From NCBI RefSeq assembly GCF_900106595.1, contig NZ_FNNC01000004.1, positions 148,305 through 212,304 of the forward strand: a stretch of DNA of 64,000 nucleotides. The letters run 5' to 3'. Source of the DNA: Marinococcus luteus (GTDB taxonomy: Bacteria > Bacillota > Bacilli > Bacillales > Marinococcaceae). Below are positions 7,362-16,992 of this stretch, one piece after another. The first letter of the stretch is position 1. The number at the start of each line of letters is the position of its first letter. The notes below the pieces were generated by a model. It made no database searches and was not told the DNA's origin. It saw only the letters and a list, made by a program, of their open reading frames with translations. Both the position numbers and the translations under genes were made by a program.

Positions 7362-8299
7362 GAGCCCCCGCCGCCTTCTTCACCGACCGGATCCACGGCT
7401 TCTTCCTCTTCATTCTCCTGCTCCTGGTCTTCTTCAAGCGAAGGAAATTCTTCACTCAGATCTTCAATGTTCCGGTCCAGAACGTTCACGTACGTTAAAT
7501 CACTGAAGTCTGCCGCTGGTTCAATAAGGGCATTATACGTTAAACCATATTCATCCGGTTCTATGCTCTCTACTTCTCCGATTGGAATACCGCTTGGAAA
7601 CGCTCCGCCCATCCCTGAGGTAACTACCTGCTGGCCTTCTTCAATTTCTGCATCACTGCGGATTTTCCGGAGCATAAGACCATCCCGGTCTTCATCCCAT
7701 CCTTCAATGAAAGCGTTGACCGTCTCATCACCGGCAATTACACTGGCGCTGATACGGTTCGTCCGTTCCCCGTCGGATAGTAATTGGACGGTGGAGGAAA
7801 ATTCAGAAGCCTCAGCCACACGTCCGATAAGGCCTTCATTCGTAACTACGGCCATATCCTGTTCAATACCGTTCTGGGTGCCCTGATTAATACCGATCGT
7901 CTGTGTCCAGCGGTCAGGGTTCCGGTAGACGACAAGTGCCCGGCGGCTTTCATAGTCGCTCAGCATTTCCTGCGTATCAGCCGACTCCCGGAGTGTTTCA
8001 TTTTCCTGGCGGGTGTTTTCAAGCTCTGCCGAAGTGGCAGCGTATTTTTCCAGCTGTTGTTTAAGGGTTTTATTTTCCTCGTATGTATCCAATAAATTTT
8101 CCACGGCTTCGAAGCGATTAGCTGCAAAGTGAGCCGGGCGGCTGATGGTCGACTGGAAAACGCCTACAGAGTCTCTTACGAACTCTTCCGGCCACGGCAC
8201 CGATTCCCGTTCCCTCATGGAAAACCCTACGAGTATAACAAGAAGAATAATGCTTACCATCAAGATGATCAATCGCTTATTGTTAAAAAAGTGCGGCAT
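7358..8299 (-). CDS. mreC: Rod-shape protein MreC
   Basis: Bitopic extracytoplasmic scaffold of the elongasome, 313 residues. One membrane anchor at residues 11-27 is followed by a coiled coil at about 60-110 (LEKYAATSAELENTRQENET) and the paired beta-barrel domain with VVTNEGLIGRVAEAS and GMGGAFPSGIPIGEV. The C-terminal 40 residues form a strongly acidic tail (EEDQEQENEEEEAVD) ending in glycines. This is much more acidic than in neutrophilic bacilli and fits a protein facing a saline or alkaline exterior. Confidence 0.95.
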   Translation of the reverse strand: MPHFFNNKRLIILMVSIILLVILVGFSMRERESVPWPEEFVRDSVGVFQSTISRPAHFAANRFEAVENLLDTYEENKTLKQQLEKYAATSAELENTRQENETLRESADTQEMLSDYESRRALVVYRNPDRWTQTIGINQGTQNGIEQDMAVVTNEGLIGRVAEASEFSSTVQLLSDGERTNRISASVIAGDETVNAFIEGWDEDRDGLMLRKIRSDAEIEEGQQVVTSGMGGAFPSGIPIGEVESIEPDEYGLTYNALIEPAADFSDLTYVNVLDRNIEDLSEEFPSLEEDQEQENEEEEAVDPVGEEGGGGS

Positions 8300-8325
8300 G
8301 GTTCCCCACCTACTCTAAAGATAGA

Positions 8326-9369
8326 TTAAGCATTCCGGCCTGAGCGGGATGTAATACCTGCTTTCGAGCGGAACAAGTGAATATTTTCTAAAGCGCGTCC
8401 TGTACCAAGTGCCACACAATCCAAAGGCTCCTCCGATACTAATACTGGCATGTTCGTTTCTTCGCTGAGAACCCGGTCAATGTGCTGCAGAAGAGCCCCT
8501 CCTCCTGTTAACAGGATACCACGGTCCATAATATCTGCTGCTAATTCAGGCGGAGTCTGTTCAAGTGTACTCTTCACCGTATCAATAATAGTGGAGACCG
8601 TGTCCTTCAGACATCCTGCAATCTCTTCAGAGGTAATTGTAACTGTTTTTGGAAGCCCGGTCACTACATCTCTTCCGCGAATTTCCATTGTATCATTGTC
8701 TTCATTTTCTGCGGGAGCATCAGCAGCGCCAACTTCAAGCTTAATGGCTTCCGCCGTGCGCTCTCCCACCATGACTTTGTACGTTTTTCGGATATAATGA
8801 ATGATCGCTTCATCCATTTCATCTCCGGCAATGCGGATCGATTGACTCGTAACAATTCCACCAAGAGAAATGATAGCCACTTCTGTCGTGCCGCCCCCGA
8901 TATCAACGACCATGCTTCCTGTAGGCTCCCACACCGGCAGATCGGCTCCGATCGCTGCTGCAAACGGTTCTTCGATCGTGTAGGCCTCTCTTGCCCCAGC
9001 CTGTTTAGTGGCATCCTCCACGGCCCTCTTTTCAACTGCCGTAATACCTGACGGCACGCATACCATTACATTTGGCTTTCTCGAGAATATCGAACGTTTT
9101 TTGACCGACTGACCAATAAAATATTCCATCATGGTCGCCGTTGTATCAAAATCAGCAATGACGCCGTCTTTCATTGGACGTATTGCCGTAATATTCCCCG
9201 GTGTACGCCCAATCATATTTTTCGCACTGCGGCCTACAGCTTCAATATTTCCCGTGTCTGTCCGCATAGCCACCACCGAGGGTTCACGAAGAATGACCCC
9301 TTCTCCTCTGGCGTAAACGAGCGTATTTGCCGTACCTAAATCGATCCCCAGGTCTCTCGTTCCAAACAT
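8326..9369 (-). CDS. mreB: Rod-shape actin homologue MreB
   Basis: Actin-like ATPase whose filaments orient wall synthesis; 347 residues. The phosphate 1 motif DLGTANT is at residues 10-16 and the phosphate 2 motif [13 protein letters not shown] lies near 165. The C-terminal adenosine motif [16 protein letters not shown] is present. It is the first gene of mreBCD. Position between radC and mreC favours MreB over the paralogue Mbl. The 327-base upstream region is described separately. Confidence 0.97.
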   Translation of the reverse strand: MFGTRDLGIDLGTANTLVYARGEGVILREPSVVAMRTDTGNIEAVGRSAKNMIGRTPGNITAIRPMKDGVIADFDTTATMMEYFIGQSVKKRSIFSRKPNVMVCVPSGITAVEKRAVEDATKQAGAREAYTIEEPFAAAIGADLPVWEPTGSMVVDIGGGTTEVAIISLGGIVTSQSIRIAGDEMDEAIIHYIRKTYKVMVGERTAEAIKLEVGAADAPAENEDNDTMEIRGRDVVTGLPKTVTITSEEIAGCLKDTVSTIIDTVKSTLEQTPPELAADIMDRGILLTGGGALLQHIDRVLSEETNMPVLVSEEPLDCVALGTGRALENIHLFRSKAGITSRSGRNA

Positions 9370-9696
9370 CTAAGTATATCTCCTCTCGTCTTGCAAAATG
9401 CACGGTCGTCCTTTTCAGCAGGTATTGTTCATTAGATCGTCTAATGATTTATTATGTCGGATAATGCATTTTCCGGTACCATTTGTATTCCCATATGTAG
9501 CGGGCACGTTCAGCGGTCCCTGGATGAATGATATCATCTTCAGGTTTTCCATCCCTCTGACGCTCTCCCGTTATTATGCATTAAAGTACAACTGTTCCTG
9601 CTTGCACTATTTTTTATTATACTGAAAAATATTTGAAAAACATAGGGTCAATGCACCTGTTTTTTTAGGATAGGCTTATTTTCGCATCTTTCTGTT
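9370..9696 (-). promoter_or_regulatory. Non-coding region between radC and mreB
   Basis: 327 bases without a gene. A perfect TATAAT (9616-9621, minus strand) has no good -35 at 16-18 bp. A TTGACC (9646-9651) lies 24 bases away, too far for a normal promoter. There is no clear terminator after radC, so some mreB transcription may read through from radC. The leader would be about 240 nt and contains the dyad at 9429-9447. Confidence 0.4.
9429..9447. promoter_or_regulatory. Perfect dyad in the mreB leader
   Basis: TCATTAGA, spacer TCG, TCTAATGA: an 8-bp perfect inverted repeat about 60 bases before the mreB start. It has no following T-run, so it is not a terminator. It could be an operator for a dimeric regulator or an RNA hairpin. 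Confidence 0.5.
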
Positions 9697-10380
9697 TTAC
9701 ATAAATCCCTGCTCCTTCATGCTCTCAAAGCACTGATCGCCAACAATTACATGATCGAGCAGTTCGATGCCGAGCAGCCGGCCGCATTCTGCCACCCGTT
9801 TAGTCACCTGAATATCCTCGCTGCTCGGAGCCGGATCGCCGGATGGGTGATTATGAAGGCAGATAATTGACGCTGCGGATCGCCGCAGCGCTTCTTTGAA
9901 TAGTTCCCTTGGGTGTACAATACTTGAATTCAGACTGCCGATAAATAACGTCTGCTTATGAATAATTTGATTTTTAGTATTCAGACACAATACTACAAAA
10001 TGCTCCTGCTGTAAAAATCTCAAGTCCTCCATCATGTATTCCGCTGCGTCTTCGGGTGAACGCACCACGTATCTGTCGGGGTACGAATAGCGAAAGATGC
10101 GCTTTCCCAATTCAAGCGCTGCCTGCAGCTCCAGAGCTTTTGTTTTTCCGATGCCCGGAATTTCCATCAGCTCTTCCCTGGTGGCTTCTTTCAGTAATGG
10201 CAGAGCATCGAAACGCTCCATCACCTGCGCAGCCAGATCCAGCACCGGGGCCTGCTTTGTACCTGTGCGAAGAAGTACTGCCAGCAGTTCCTGCTCCGTC
10301 AGTGACTCCGCTCCTTTTTGTTCCATTTTCTCGCGGGGCCGGAACAGCTCTGTCCCGGCGGAGGATGCAGTCGTTTTCAT
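9697..10380 (-). CDS. radC: RadC-family JAMM protein (YsxA)
   Basis: Member of the RadC family, 227 residues. Helix-hairpin-helix residues lie near 64-80 (MEIPGIGKTKALELQ). The C-terminal MPN/JAB domain has the complete zinc motif HNHPSGDPAPSSED at residues 176-189. The family was named for a presumed DNA-repair role that is not well supported experimentally, so the cellular function remains unclear. It stands before mreB as in B. subtilis, but maf, which sits next to it there, is absent. Confidence 0.93.
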   Translation of the reverse strand: MKTTASSAGTELFRPREKMEQKGAESLTEQELLAVLLRTGTKQAPVLDLAAQVMERFDALPLLKEATREELMEIPGIGKTKALELQAALELGKRIFRYSYPDRYVVRSPEDAAEYMMEDLRFLQQEHFVVLCLNTKNQIIHKQTLFIGSLNSSIVHPRELFKEALRRSAASIICLHNHPSGDPAPSSEDIQVTKRVAECGRLLGIELLDHVIVGDQCFESMKEQGFM

Positions 10381-10422
10381 CAGTAATCGTCTCCTTTATG
10401 TGTGGGGGTTTGAAGCGGGGAA

Positions 10423-11178
10423 TTATAAAAAAGCCAGATACCATTTCAGGCATGCTTCTCCGGCAAATAAAGTAAATAAGCTGCCGGCCGCAATGGCAGG
10501 GGCAAACGGGAACGGCATTCCTTTTTTGAAAATACCAAATGGATATAGAAGAAAAATAATGATAGAAGCGGTAAACACAGCAGCTATAAAATTGAGGGCA
10601 AGAAGGGACGGACCAAAGAAAAAACCAAGAACAGTAAATATTTTCAGATCGCCGCCACCCATTCCTCCCCTTGTGACCAGAATAATGGCTGATAAAAGAA
10701 AAAAGCCGGCGAGTGCACCTATGAAGCTTTCGCTCCAGGCAGGTTCTTCCAACCAGAAAAATTTTAAAAGCACCGCTCCAAGAAAAAACAGAAGCGAGAC
10801 CCTGTCCGGGATGATCATGGCTGTAATATCGCTGATGGTAATAATGAAAAGGTAGGAAATAAGAAGTAAAGCTGCAGCGAATCCTGCAGTTGGTCCGAAG
10901 CGGACATAAGCGAGGAAAAACAAGACACCACCGGCGCCTTCCATAAGAGGATAAATCGCAGAAATACGGTTTTTACAGAAGCGGCATTTACCGCCCAGAG
11001 ACAGATACGAACAGCAGGGGATTAAATCTCTTTTTTTGATCGGCTGGATACATACCGGGCAGTGCGATGGAGGCGACCACACGGATCCGCCGGCAGCCAG
11101 GCGCATGCCTGCGGCATTACAGAAGGAACTCACTATCATCCCTGCCGCTGTAAAATACACAGCGAGCAATATGTTCAT
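10423..11178 (-). CDS. comC: Type IV prepilin peptidase ComC
   Basis: Membrane aspartyl protease that cleaves and N-methylates the pseudopilins used for DNA uptake (ComG system). It has 251 residues. Two CxxC pairs are at Cys40/Cys43 and Cys65/Cys68. The catalytic Asp residues are in ITISDITAMIIPD and in the GxGD motif GGMGGGDLKIF. About eight hydrophobic segments are present. GAGGTG precedes the ATG. It follows folC, as in B. subtilis. Its presence suggests a competence apparatus elsewhere in the genome. Confidence 0.95.
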   Translation of the reverse strand: MNILLAVYFTAAGMIVSSFCNAAGMRLAAGGSVWSPPSHCPVCIQPIKKRDLIPCCSYLSLGGKCRFCKNRISAIYPLMEGAGGVLFFLAYVRFGPTAGFAAALLLISYLFIITISDITAMIIPDRVSLLFFLGAVLLKFFWLEEPAWSESFIGALAGFFLLSAIILVTRGGMGGGDLKIFTVLGFFFGPSLLALNFIAAVFTASIIIFLLYPFGIFKKGMPFPFAPAIAAGSLFTLFAGEACLKWYLAFL

Positions 11179-11243
11179 TACAACACCTCTTCCATTTTTT
11201 TCTTATTATAGCATGGTTTTCCGTTCATCAGCTCAAAAATATA

Positions 11244-11271
11244 ATAAAAAGCAGAAGCCGCGGCTTCTGCT
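11244..11271 (-). terminator. Intrinsic terminator after folC
   Basis: A perfect 10-bp stem (11250-11259 with 11262-11271) followed on the minus strand by TTTTTATTAT. It lies 10 bases past the folC stop and separates folC from comC. Confidence 0.9.
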
Positions 11272-11281
11272 TCTCGCTTTC

Positions 11282-12574
11282 TTATTGACTCCACTCCTGC
11301 GTCAACTGGGAAATGAAATACAGGGAGCCGGCAAAGACGATCACGTCTTCCTGATCCCGGGCTGTATTTGCTTTTTCCCACGCCTCCTGCCAGCTTGCTG
11401 CTTTTTGAACATCTGCTGTATTCGCTTCAGCAATATCCTCCGGCGCTGCTGCCTCCGGAAAATCAAACGGTACCGCCGTGATGGATTTTACCTCCAGGCC
11501 GTCCAGCTGATCGAGCACCGGTGCCTGTAATTTGTCCGTTTTCATTCCGACAATAAAATGAAAATGGCCGTTTGGATAATGCTTGGCCAATGCTTCCTTG
11601 AGACTTTTCATTCCTTCTTCATTATGAGCACCGTCAAAAAGGACATGCTCCTCGCCAGGCGCTTTTTCAAGCCTCCCCGGCCAGACTGCTTTTTTCAGAC
11701 CGGCACGGATATGCTCATCTTCTGCGGGCAGCGCGTAATACATTTTCAGGTAACGTGTTGTGATTACTGCAGCTGCCGCATTCTCCACCTGATGCTCCCC
11801 GAGCATGGAGACTTCGAGATCTTCCATGTCTCCAAGAAGGGAATAAAAGGAAAAACGAGTTCCTGACTCCGACGGTTCAAGACGGCGAACGTGAAACTGA
11901 TTGCCAAGCTGGTAAAATTTCGAGCGCTGGTAATCGGCAGCTTCCTCAAAAATGCCGGCAAGCTCTTCATTCTGCTCACATGTCACTACGGGCACCCCGC
12001 CTTTAATAATGCCGGCTTTTTCCCGGGCTACTTCTTCGAGCGTATCCCCGAGGATCCCCTGATGATCGTGCCCAATGTTTGTGATAATGCTCACCATAGG
12101 GTGTATGGCGTTTGTAGCGTCCAGACGGCCGCCAAGGCCAACCTCCCATATCACTACGTCCGGAAACGTTTTTCTGGCAAAATACATTGCCGCAATGACG
12201 GTAATCACTTCAAACTCTGTCGGTGATCCAAACGGCGTGCGGGCAATGCTTTCCACTACTGGACGAAGAACGGCAGCCAGCTCCAGAAAATCCTCCTCGC
12301 TGATCGGTTCGCCGTCTGTCGCAATACGCTCACGGAAATGGTGGATATACGGTGATGTGAACGACCCGCAAACAATGCCTGCTTCTGTCATAATATTTCT
12401 CGTAAACGCCGTGGTGGATCCTTTGCCGTTCGTTCCGCCGATATGAATGCCTTTCAGCCGGCGTTCCGGGTTGCCGACAGCTTCAAGCATCATATTCATC
12501 CGGTCAAGTCCCGGGCGGATGCCAAACGTTTCGAGTGAGTGGACCCATGCTTCTGCTTCCTTGTATGTGTGCAA
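11282..12574 (-). CDS. folC: Folylpolyglutamate/dihydrofolate synthase FolC
   Basis: Cytosolic Mur-ligase-fold enzyme that adds glutamate to dihydropteroate and to tetrahydrofolates using ATP; 430 residues. The P-loop GGTNGKGST is at residues 46-54. The folate loop region SFTSPYIHHFRERI and the catalytic VIWEVGLGGRLDATN and NIGHDHQ segments follow. The C-terminal domain starts near PGRLEKAPGEEHVLFDGAHNE. It lies directly downstream of valS, 57 bases away with a strong hairpin between. Confidence 0.96.
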   Translation of the reverse strand: MHTYKEAEAWVHSLETFGIRPGLDRMNMMLEAVGNPERRLKGIHIGGTNGKGSTTAFTRNIMTEAGIVCGSFTSPYIHHFRERIATDGEPISEEDFLELAAVLRPVVESIARTPFGSPTEFEVITVIAAMYFARKTFPDVVIWEVGLGGRLDATNAIHPMVSIITNIGHDHQGILGDTLEEVAREKAGIIKGGVPVVTCEQNEELAGIFEEAADYQRSKFYQLGNQFHVRRLEPSESGTRFSFYSLLGDMEDLEVSMLGEHQVENAAAAVITTRYLKMYYALPAEDEHIRAGLKKAVWPGRLEKAPGEEHVLFDGAHNEEGMKSLKEALAKHYPNGHFHFIVGMKTDKLQAPVLDQLDGLEVKSITAVPFDFPEAAAPEDIAEANTADVQKAASWQEAWEKANTARDQEDVIVFAGSLYFISQLTQEWSQ

Positions 12575-12599
12575 AGTAGACCTCCCTTTAAACAGCCAT

Positions 12600-12631
12600 G
12601 CAGCAGGCCCCTCGCCGGGGGCGTCTGCTGC
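12600..12631 (-). terminator. GC-rich hairpin between valS and folC
   Basis: GCAGCAG/CTGCTGC (12600-12606 with 12625-12631) and GCCCC/GGGGC (12607-12611 with 12618-12622) form a 12-bp stem with a 2-base bulge, immediately after the valS stop. No T-run follows, so it is more likely a partial terminator or mRNA-stabilising structure than a full intrinsic terminator. Confidence 0.5.
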
Positions 12632-15271
12632 TTAGCTTTTTTGCAGTTCTTCCATTCTGGCTGTTACTTTTTCTCTTTTTTGTTCGTAATCCTTCTGCTT
12701 TTCTTTTTCTTCCTCAACGACGTGCGCGGGAGCTTTGCTGACAAACCCTTCGTTGTTCAGCTTTTTCGTGACCCGCTCCACTTCTTTATCGAGCTTGTCT
12801 TTTTCCCGCTGCAGCCGTTCTATTTCTTCGTCCACATTAATCAGGCCTTCAAGCGGAAGGAAGATTTCCGCGCCGCTCAAGACGTGGGATATGGATTTTT
12901 CCGGAGCTTCCAGCGCTGTATCGATAGTCAGCGTATCCGGATTTCCAAACCGTACAATATAGTCCTGCCCCCGTTCGAGTCGTTCCGAGGCCTGGCTGTT
13001 GGACGGCTTCAGGCTCATCGGTACCTCTTTGCTCGGTGGAACGTTCATTTCCGCCCGCGTATTCCGGACCGAACGAATAACCTCCTGAATTAATTCCATA
13101 TCGCGCACCGCTTCCTCGTCAAACAGCTGCGAATCCGCTGTCGGCCAGGAAGCACTCATGATCGACGTTCCTTCGTGAGGAAGGTGCTGCCAGATTTCCT
13201 CCGTGATAAACGGCATCATCGGGTGAAGCATGCGCATCGTCTGGTCAAACACATGAACAAGCACAGACTGGGCCATGTGTTTTGGCTGTTCATCTTCCCC
13301 GTACAGCGGCAGCTTGGCCATTTCGATGTACCAGTCACAAAGGTCATCCCAAATAAAGTTATAAAGTGTCCTTCCGGCTTCTCCGAACTCGTATTTCTCC
13401 ATCAGCTGGGTGGCATTCTGCTTTGTTTCCTGCAGACGGTGCAAAATCCAGCGGTCTGCAATCGTTTTTGTGCCTTCGAGCTCGATATCTTCTGCCGTTA
13501 TCCCTTCCACATTCATCAGCGTAAACCGGGCAGCGTTCCAAATTTTATTGCCGAAATTCCAGTTGGCCTCTACCTTTTCCCACTGAAAACGAATATCATT
13601 GCCCGGTGTTGTACCTGTAGCGAGCAGAAAACGCAGAGCATCCGCACCGTACTGGTCGATGACATCCATCGGGTCCACCCCGTTACCGAGGGATTTACTC
13701 ATTTTCCGCCCTTCACTGTCACGTACCAGGCCGTGAATGAGTACATCCTCAAACGGCCGTTCGCCGGTAAACTCCAGGCCCTGAAAAATCATTCGCGACA
13801 CCCAGAAGAAAATGATATCGTAGCCGGTCACGAGCGCACTGGTCGGGTAGTAGCGCGCATAGTCCGCGCTTTCTTCCGGCCACCCCATAGTGGAAAACGG
13901 CCACAAGGCCGAGCTGAACCACGTATCAAGCACGTCCTCGTCCTGTTTCCACTCCTCCGGGTTTTCCGGTGCCGTACGTCCTACATAAATTTCGCCTGTT
14001 TCTTTATGATACCAGGCCGGGATACGGTGCCCCCACCACAGCTGGCGGGAAATACACCAGTCCCGGATGTTTTCCATCCACTGCAGATACGTCTTTTCAA
14101 AGCGTTCCGGAACAAAGGTAACTTTTTCTTCCTTCTTCTGAAGCTCTACCGCCTGTTCTGCAAGTGGCCCCATGTTTACAAACCACTGCGTGGAAAGATA
14201 CGGCTCGACTACCGCGCCGCTCCGTTCCGAATGACCAACAGAGTGCATATGTTCTTCGATATCAAACAGAATGTCCTCTGCCTGCAGGTCCTTTGTCAGC
14301 TGCCGGCGGCAGGCAAAACGGTCCATGCCTTCGTAGATGCCTGCATTTTCATTCATACTGCCGTCCTCATTCATCACAAGCACGCGCGGCAGTTCATGAC
14401 GGTTGCCCATTTCAAAGTCATTGGGATCATGAGCAGGCGTAATTTTCACTGCTCCTGAACCAAAATCCATGTCCACATAGCCGTCTGCGATAATCGGAAT
14501 TTCTCTTCCGATTATCGGAAGCACGGCCGTTTTCCCGATAAGATGCTTATAGCGTCCGTCCTCCGGATGTACCGCTACTGCCGTGTCCCCGAGCATCGTT
14601 TCCGGCCGGGTCGTCGCTACTTCGATCGAGGTATTTTCGCCTTTAACCGGGTAGCGCATATGGTAAAAGTGACCCTGCACTTCTTTGTACTCCACCTCGA
14701 TATCCGAAAGCGCCGTCTGCGTTTCCGGATCCCAGTTGATAATGTATTCCCCCCGGTAGATAAGCTCCCTTTCGTACAACGAAACAAAGACTTCCCTCAC
14801 TGCTTCCGACAGGCCTTCATCAAGCGTAAAACGCTCCCTCGAATAATCGAGCGACAGTCCAAGCTTGGCCCACTGGCTGCGAATGAAATCTGCATATTCC
14901 TCTTTCCATCCCCACGTTTTTTCCAGGAACGCTTCCCGTCCAAGCTCGTAGCGGCTCGTGCCTTCTTCCTTCAGCTGCGCCTCGACCTTGGACTGGGTAG
15001 CAATGCCGGCATGATCCATGCCGGGCAGCCATAAGGTGTCATAGCCCTGCATGCGTTTCATGCGGATTAAAATATCCTGAAGCGTCGTATCCCACGCATG
15101 GCCCAGGTGAAGCCGGCCAGTCACGTTCGGCGGCGGAATAACAATTGTATAAGGTGTACCGTCTGTCTGTCCTGCTTCAAACTGCCCGGTCTCCTTCCAG
15201 AAGTCATACCAGCGGTTCTCTGTTTCTTTCGGATCGTACTTTTTCGCCATTTCCGTTTCTTGTTTTCCCAT
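12632..15271 (-). CDS. valS: Valyl-tRNA synthetase
   Basis: Class I aminoacyl-tRNA synthetase, 879 residues. The start is ATG at 15269-15271, six bases after AAAGGGG; a longer frame would run into the T-box terminator. The HIGH-type motif RLHLGHAW is at residues 53-60 and KMSKSLG lies at about 520. The anticodon-binding domain follows. A C-terminal coiled coil of about 65 residues ([20 protein letters not shown]) is typical of ValRS. Expression is governed by a Val-specific T-box. In B. subtilis spoVID and ysxE stand between hemL and valS; both are missing here. Confidence 0.98.
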   Translation of the reverse strand: MGKQETEMAKKYDPKETENRWYDFWKETGQFEAGQTDGTPYTIVIPPPNVTGRLHLGHAWDTTLQDILIRMKRMQGYDTLWLPGMDHAGIATQSKVEAQLKEEGTSRYELGREAFLEKTWGWKEEYADFIRSQWAKLGLSLDYSRERFTLDEGLSEAVREVFVSLYERELIYRGEYIINWDPETQTALSDIEVEYKEVQGHFYHMRYPVKGENTSIEVATTRPETMLGDTAVAVHPEDGRYKHLIGKTAVLPIIGREIPIIADGYVDMDFGSGAVKITPAHDPNDFEMGNRHELPRVLVMNEDGSMNENAGIYEGMDRFACRRQLTKDLQAEDILFDIEEHMHSVGHSERSGAVVEPYLSTQWFVNMGPLAEQAVELQKKEEKVTFVPERFEKTYLQWMENIRDWCISRQLWWGHRIPAWYHKETGEIYVGRTAPENPEEWKQDEDVLDTWFSSALWPFSTMGWPEESADYARYYPTSALVTGYDIIFFWVSRMIFQGLEFTGERPFEDVLIHGLVRDSEGRKMSKSLGNGVDPMDVIDQYGADALRFLLATGTTPGNDIRFQWEKVEANWNFGNKIWNAARFTLMNVEGITAEDIELEGTKTIADRWILHRLQETKQNATQLMEKYEFGEAGRTLYNFIWDDLCDWYIEMAKLPLYGEDEQPKHMAQSVLVHVFDQTMRMLHPMMPFITEEIWQHLPHEGTSIMSASWPTADSQLFDEEAVRDMELIQEVIRSVRNTRAEMNVPPSKEVPMSLKPSNSQASERLERGQDYIVRFGNPDTLTIDTALEAPEKSISHVLSGAEIFLPLEGLINVDEEIERLQREKDKLDKEVERVTKKLNNEGFVSKAPAHVVEEEKEKQKDYEQKREKVTARMEELQKS

Positions 15272-15293
15272 ACAAATCCCCTTTCTTCTCATA

Positions 15294-15545
15294 AAAAAAC
15301 TCTTCATCCCAAGTAAGGACGAAGAGTTTTCGCGGTACCACCTTAATACCTGCCGCAAAGCAGGCACTTTCCCATAACGGCGGTTACCGTCTTTTCTTAC
15401 TGTATACGTTCAGAAAAGAAGCTCGAGGGCGACTTTCCGCACGGGTCGTTAAAGAATCTCTCAGCCCTGGATCCTTTTTTCTGTACAACGGACCTCCGTG
15501 CGTACTCCTCCCTGTTTCTGCTTTTATTATTAATATTGATTTAGT
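15294..15545 (-). ncRNA. T-box riboswitch, valine type, upstream of valS
   Basis: The minus strand carries the conserved T-box element AAGGTGGTACCGCG (15331-15344). It is followed by a terminator stem (about 12 bp, 15297-15327) with a run of seven T. In Stem I an upper helix CGCACGG/CCGTGCG is flanked by AGTA on the 5' side and GAAAGTCG on the 3' side, placing the codon GUC (Val) at 15431-15433 in the specifier loop. Uncharged tRNA-Val would stabilise the antiterminator. Confidence 0.93.
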
Positions 15546-15551
15546 GTCTTT

Positions 15552-15580
15552 ATTTTACGAAACGAGGACGCATGCGTCAA
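15552..15580 (-). promoter_or_regulatory. Promoter of valS
   Basis: -35 TTGACG (15575-15580), 17-bp spacer, -10 TAAAAT (15552-15557). The -35 overlaps the hemL stop codon. A 12-bp perfect palindrome GACGCATGCGTC (15568-15579) covers most of the -35 and the adjoining spacer. Confidence 0.82.
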
Positions 15581-16890
15581 CTATCTTCCCCGTGTTCTTT
15601 ATTTGCAGCAAGGCTTGCAAAGACGCGGTCAGCCGCCTCAATCGTCTTATCGATATCTTCTTCGCTGTGCTCTGTCGATAAAAACAGGCCTTCGAACTGC
15701 GAAGGCGGAAGTGAAATGCCTTCTGCCATCATTCCACGGAAATAACGCGCAAACATTCCCAGATCAGATTTCTTCGCAGAAGCAAAATCCACCACAGGTT
15801 CATCGGTAAAGAAAAGGCCGATCATCGCCCCCGCACGGTTGATTTGATGGGGGATGCCATGCTTAGAAGCCGCACGGTTCAGCCCTTCTTCAAGATGAGC
15901 TGCCCGGGCACGGAACGTTTCATAGCTGCTTTCGTCCACCTGCCTGAGTGTTTCAAGTCCGGCTGTCATCGCCAGCGGATTGCCGGAAAGTGTTCCTGCC
16001 TGATAGATAGGCCCATCCGGGGCAATCTGCTGCATGATATCGGCACGGCCGCCGTAGGCTCCCACCGGAAGTCCACCGCCGATCACCTTTCCAAGACACG
16101 TGAGATCCGGAGTCACTCCGTAGTGGCCCTGAGCGCTGTTATAGTCCACCCGGAAGCCGCTCATGACTTCATCAAAAATCAGCAGACTGCCGTACTGGTT
16201 CGTAATGTCACGGACGCCTTCCAAAAATCCTTCACCCGGAGTGACAACACCCATGTTCCCGGTAACAGGCTCAAGGATGACCCCGGCGATTTCATCTCCG
16301 TATTCATCGAATGCCTTCTGCAGGCTGTCGAGATCGTTGTACGGAACGGTAAGCGTGTTCTGGGCGATCGAACCAGGAACGCCCGGACTGTCCGGCAGAC
16401 CAAGAGTGGCAACGCCGGAGCCGGCTCGAATGAGAAGAGAGTCTCCGTGGCCGTGATAGCAGCCCTCCATTTTTACGATTTTGTCCCGGCCGGTAAACCC
16501 GCGGGCGAGACGCAGCGCACTCATTGTCGCTTCCGTGCCGGAGTTCACCATCCGGACGACTTCAATGGAAGGCACCCGGTCCACGACAAGCTCTGCCAGA
16601 CCGGCTTCTGTTACGTGCGAAGCGCCGAAGCTCGTGCCTTTTTCAGCCACAATTTTTAAACTGTCGACAACATGATCATTTGCGTGCCCGAGAAGAAGCG
16701 GCCCCCAGGACATTACATAATCAATGTATTCATTGCCGTCGATATCTTTAATGCGGGACCCTTTGCCTTCGTCCATATAAACGGCCGGATGACCGACAGA
16801 TTCATATGTCCGTACGGGACTGCTGACACCGCCCGGCATTACTTTTTTTGCTCGTTCATGTGCATGTATTGAATTATGATACGATTTCAT
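15577..16890 (-). CDS. hemL: Glutamate-1-semialdehyde 2,1-aminomutase HemL
   Basis: PLP enzyme that converts glutamate-1-semialdehyde to 5-aminolevulinate, the second step of the C5 haem pathway; 437 residues. The PLP lysine is in [17 protein letters not shown], preceded by [12 protein letters not shown]. The substrate-side motif [18 protein letters not shown] is present. AGGAGGTATGAC precedes the ATG. It is downstream of hemB, but an intrinsic terminator lies in the 102-base gap, so it may be partly uncoupled from hemAXCDB. Confidence 0.96.
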   Translation of the reverse strand: MKSYHNSIHAHERAKKVMPGGVSSPVRTYESVGHPAVYMDEGKGSRIKDIDGNEYIDYVMSWGPLLLGHANDHVVDSLKIVAEKGTSFGASHVTEAGLAELVVDRVPSIEVVRMVNSGTEATMSALRLARGFTGRDKIVKMEGCYHGHGDSLLIRAGSGVATLGLPDSPGVPGSIAQNTLTVPYNDLDSLQKAFDEYGDEIAGVILEPVTGNMGVVTPGEGFLEGVRDITNQYGSLLIFDEVMSGFRVDYNSAQGHYGVTPDLTCLGKVIGGGLPVGAYGGRADIMQQIAPDGPIYQAGTLSGNPLAMTAGLETLRQVDESSYETFRARAAHLEEGLNRAASKHGIPHQINRAGAMIGLFFTDEPVVDFASAKKSDLGMFARYFRGMMAEGISLPPSQFEGLFLSTEHSEEDIDKTIEAADRVFASLAANKEHGEDS

Positions 16891-16948
16891 GTCATACCTC
16901 CTGGATACTTAAAAGTTATCTTTTTTGCTATTCCCGTCCTTAGTATAA

Positions 16949-16989
16949 CGAAAACAAGCCCTGGACTGAATACCTTCCAGAGCTTGTTT
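16949..16989 (-). terminator. Intrinsic terminator between hemB and hemL
   Basis: AAACAAGC/GCTTGTTT (16952-16959 with 16982-16989) plus an inner CTGGA/TCCAG pairing form a stem, followed on the minus strand by TTTTCGTTAT. It starts 4 bases past the hemB stop. A TATACT at the far side could serve hemL, but its -35 is poor. Confidence 0.75.
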
Positions 16990-16992
16990 CTA

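Noticed and set aside
13175-14458. 427-codon plus-strand open frame
   Set aside because: It is exactly antisense to valS, has no ribosome site and has low-complexity basic content. It is a shadow of valS codon use.
15405-15411. GAAC-GUA as the Val specifier in the valS T-box
   Set aside because: The upper Stem I helix CGCACGG/CCGTGCG places the specifier loop at 15431-15438 instead, where the codon is GUC. The GUA site has no partner helix.
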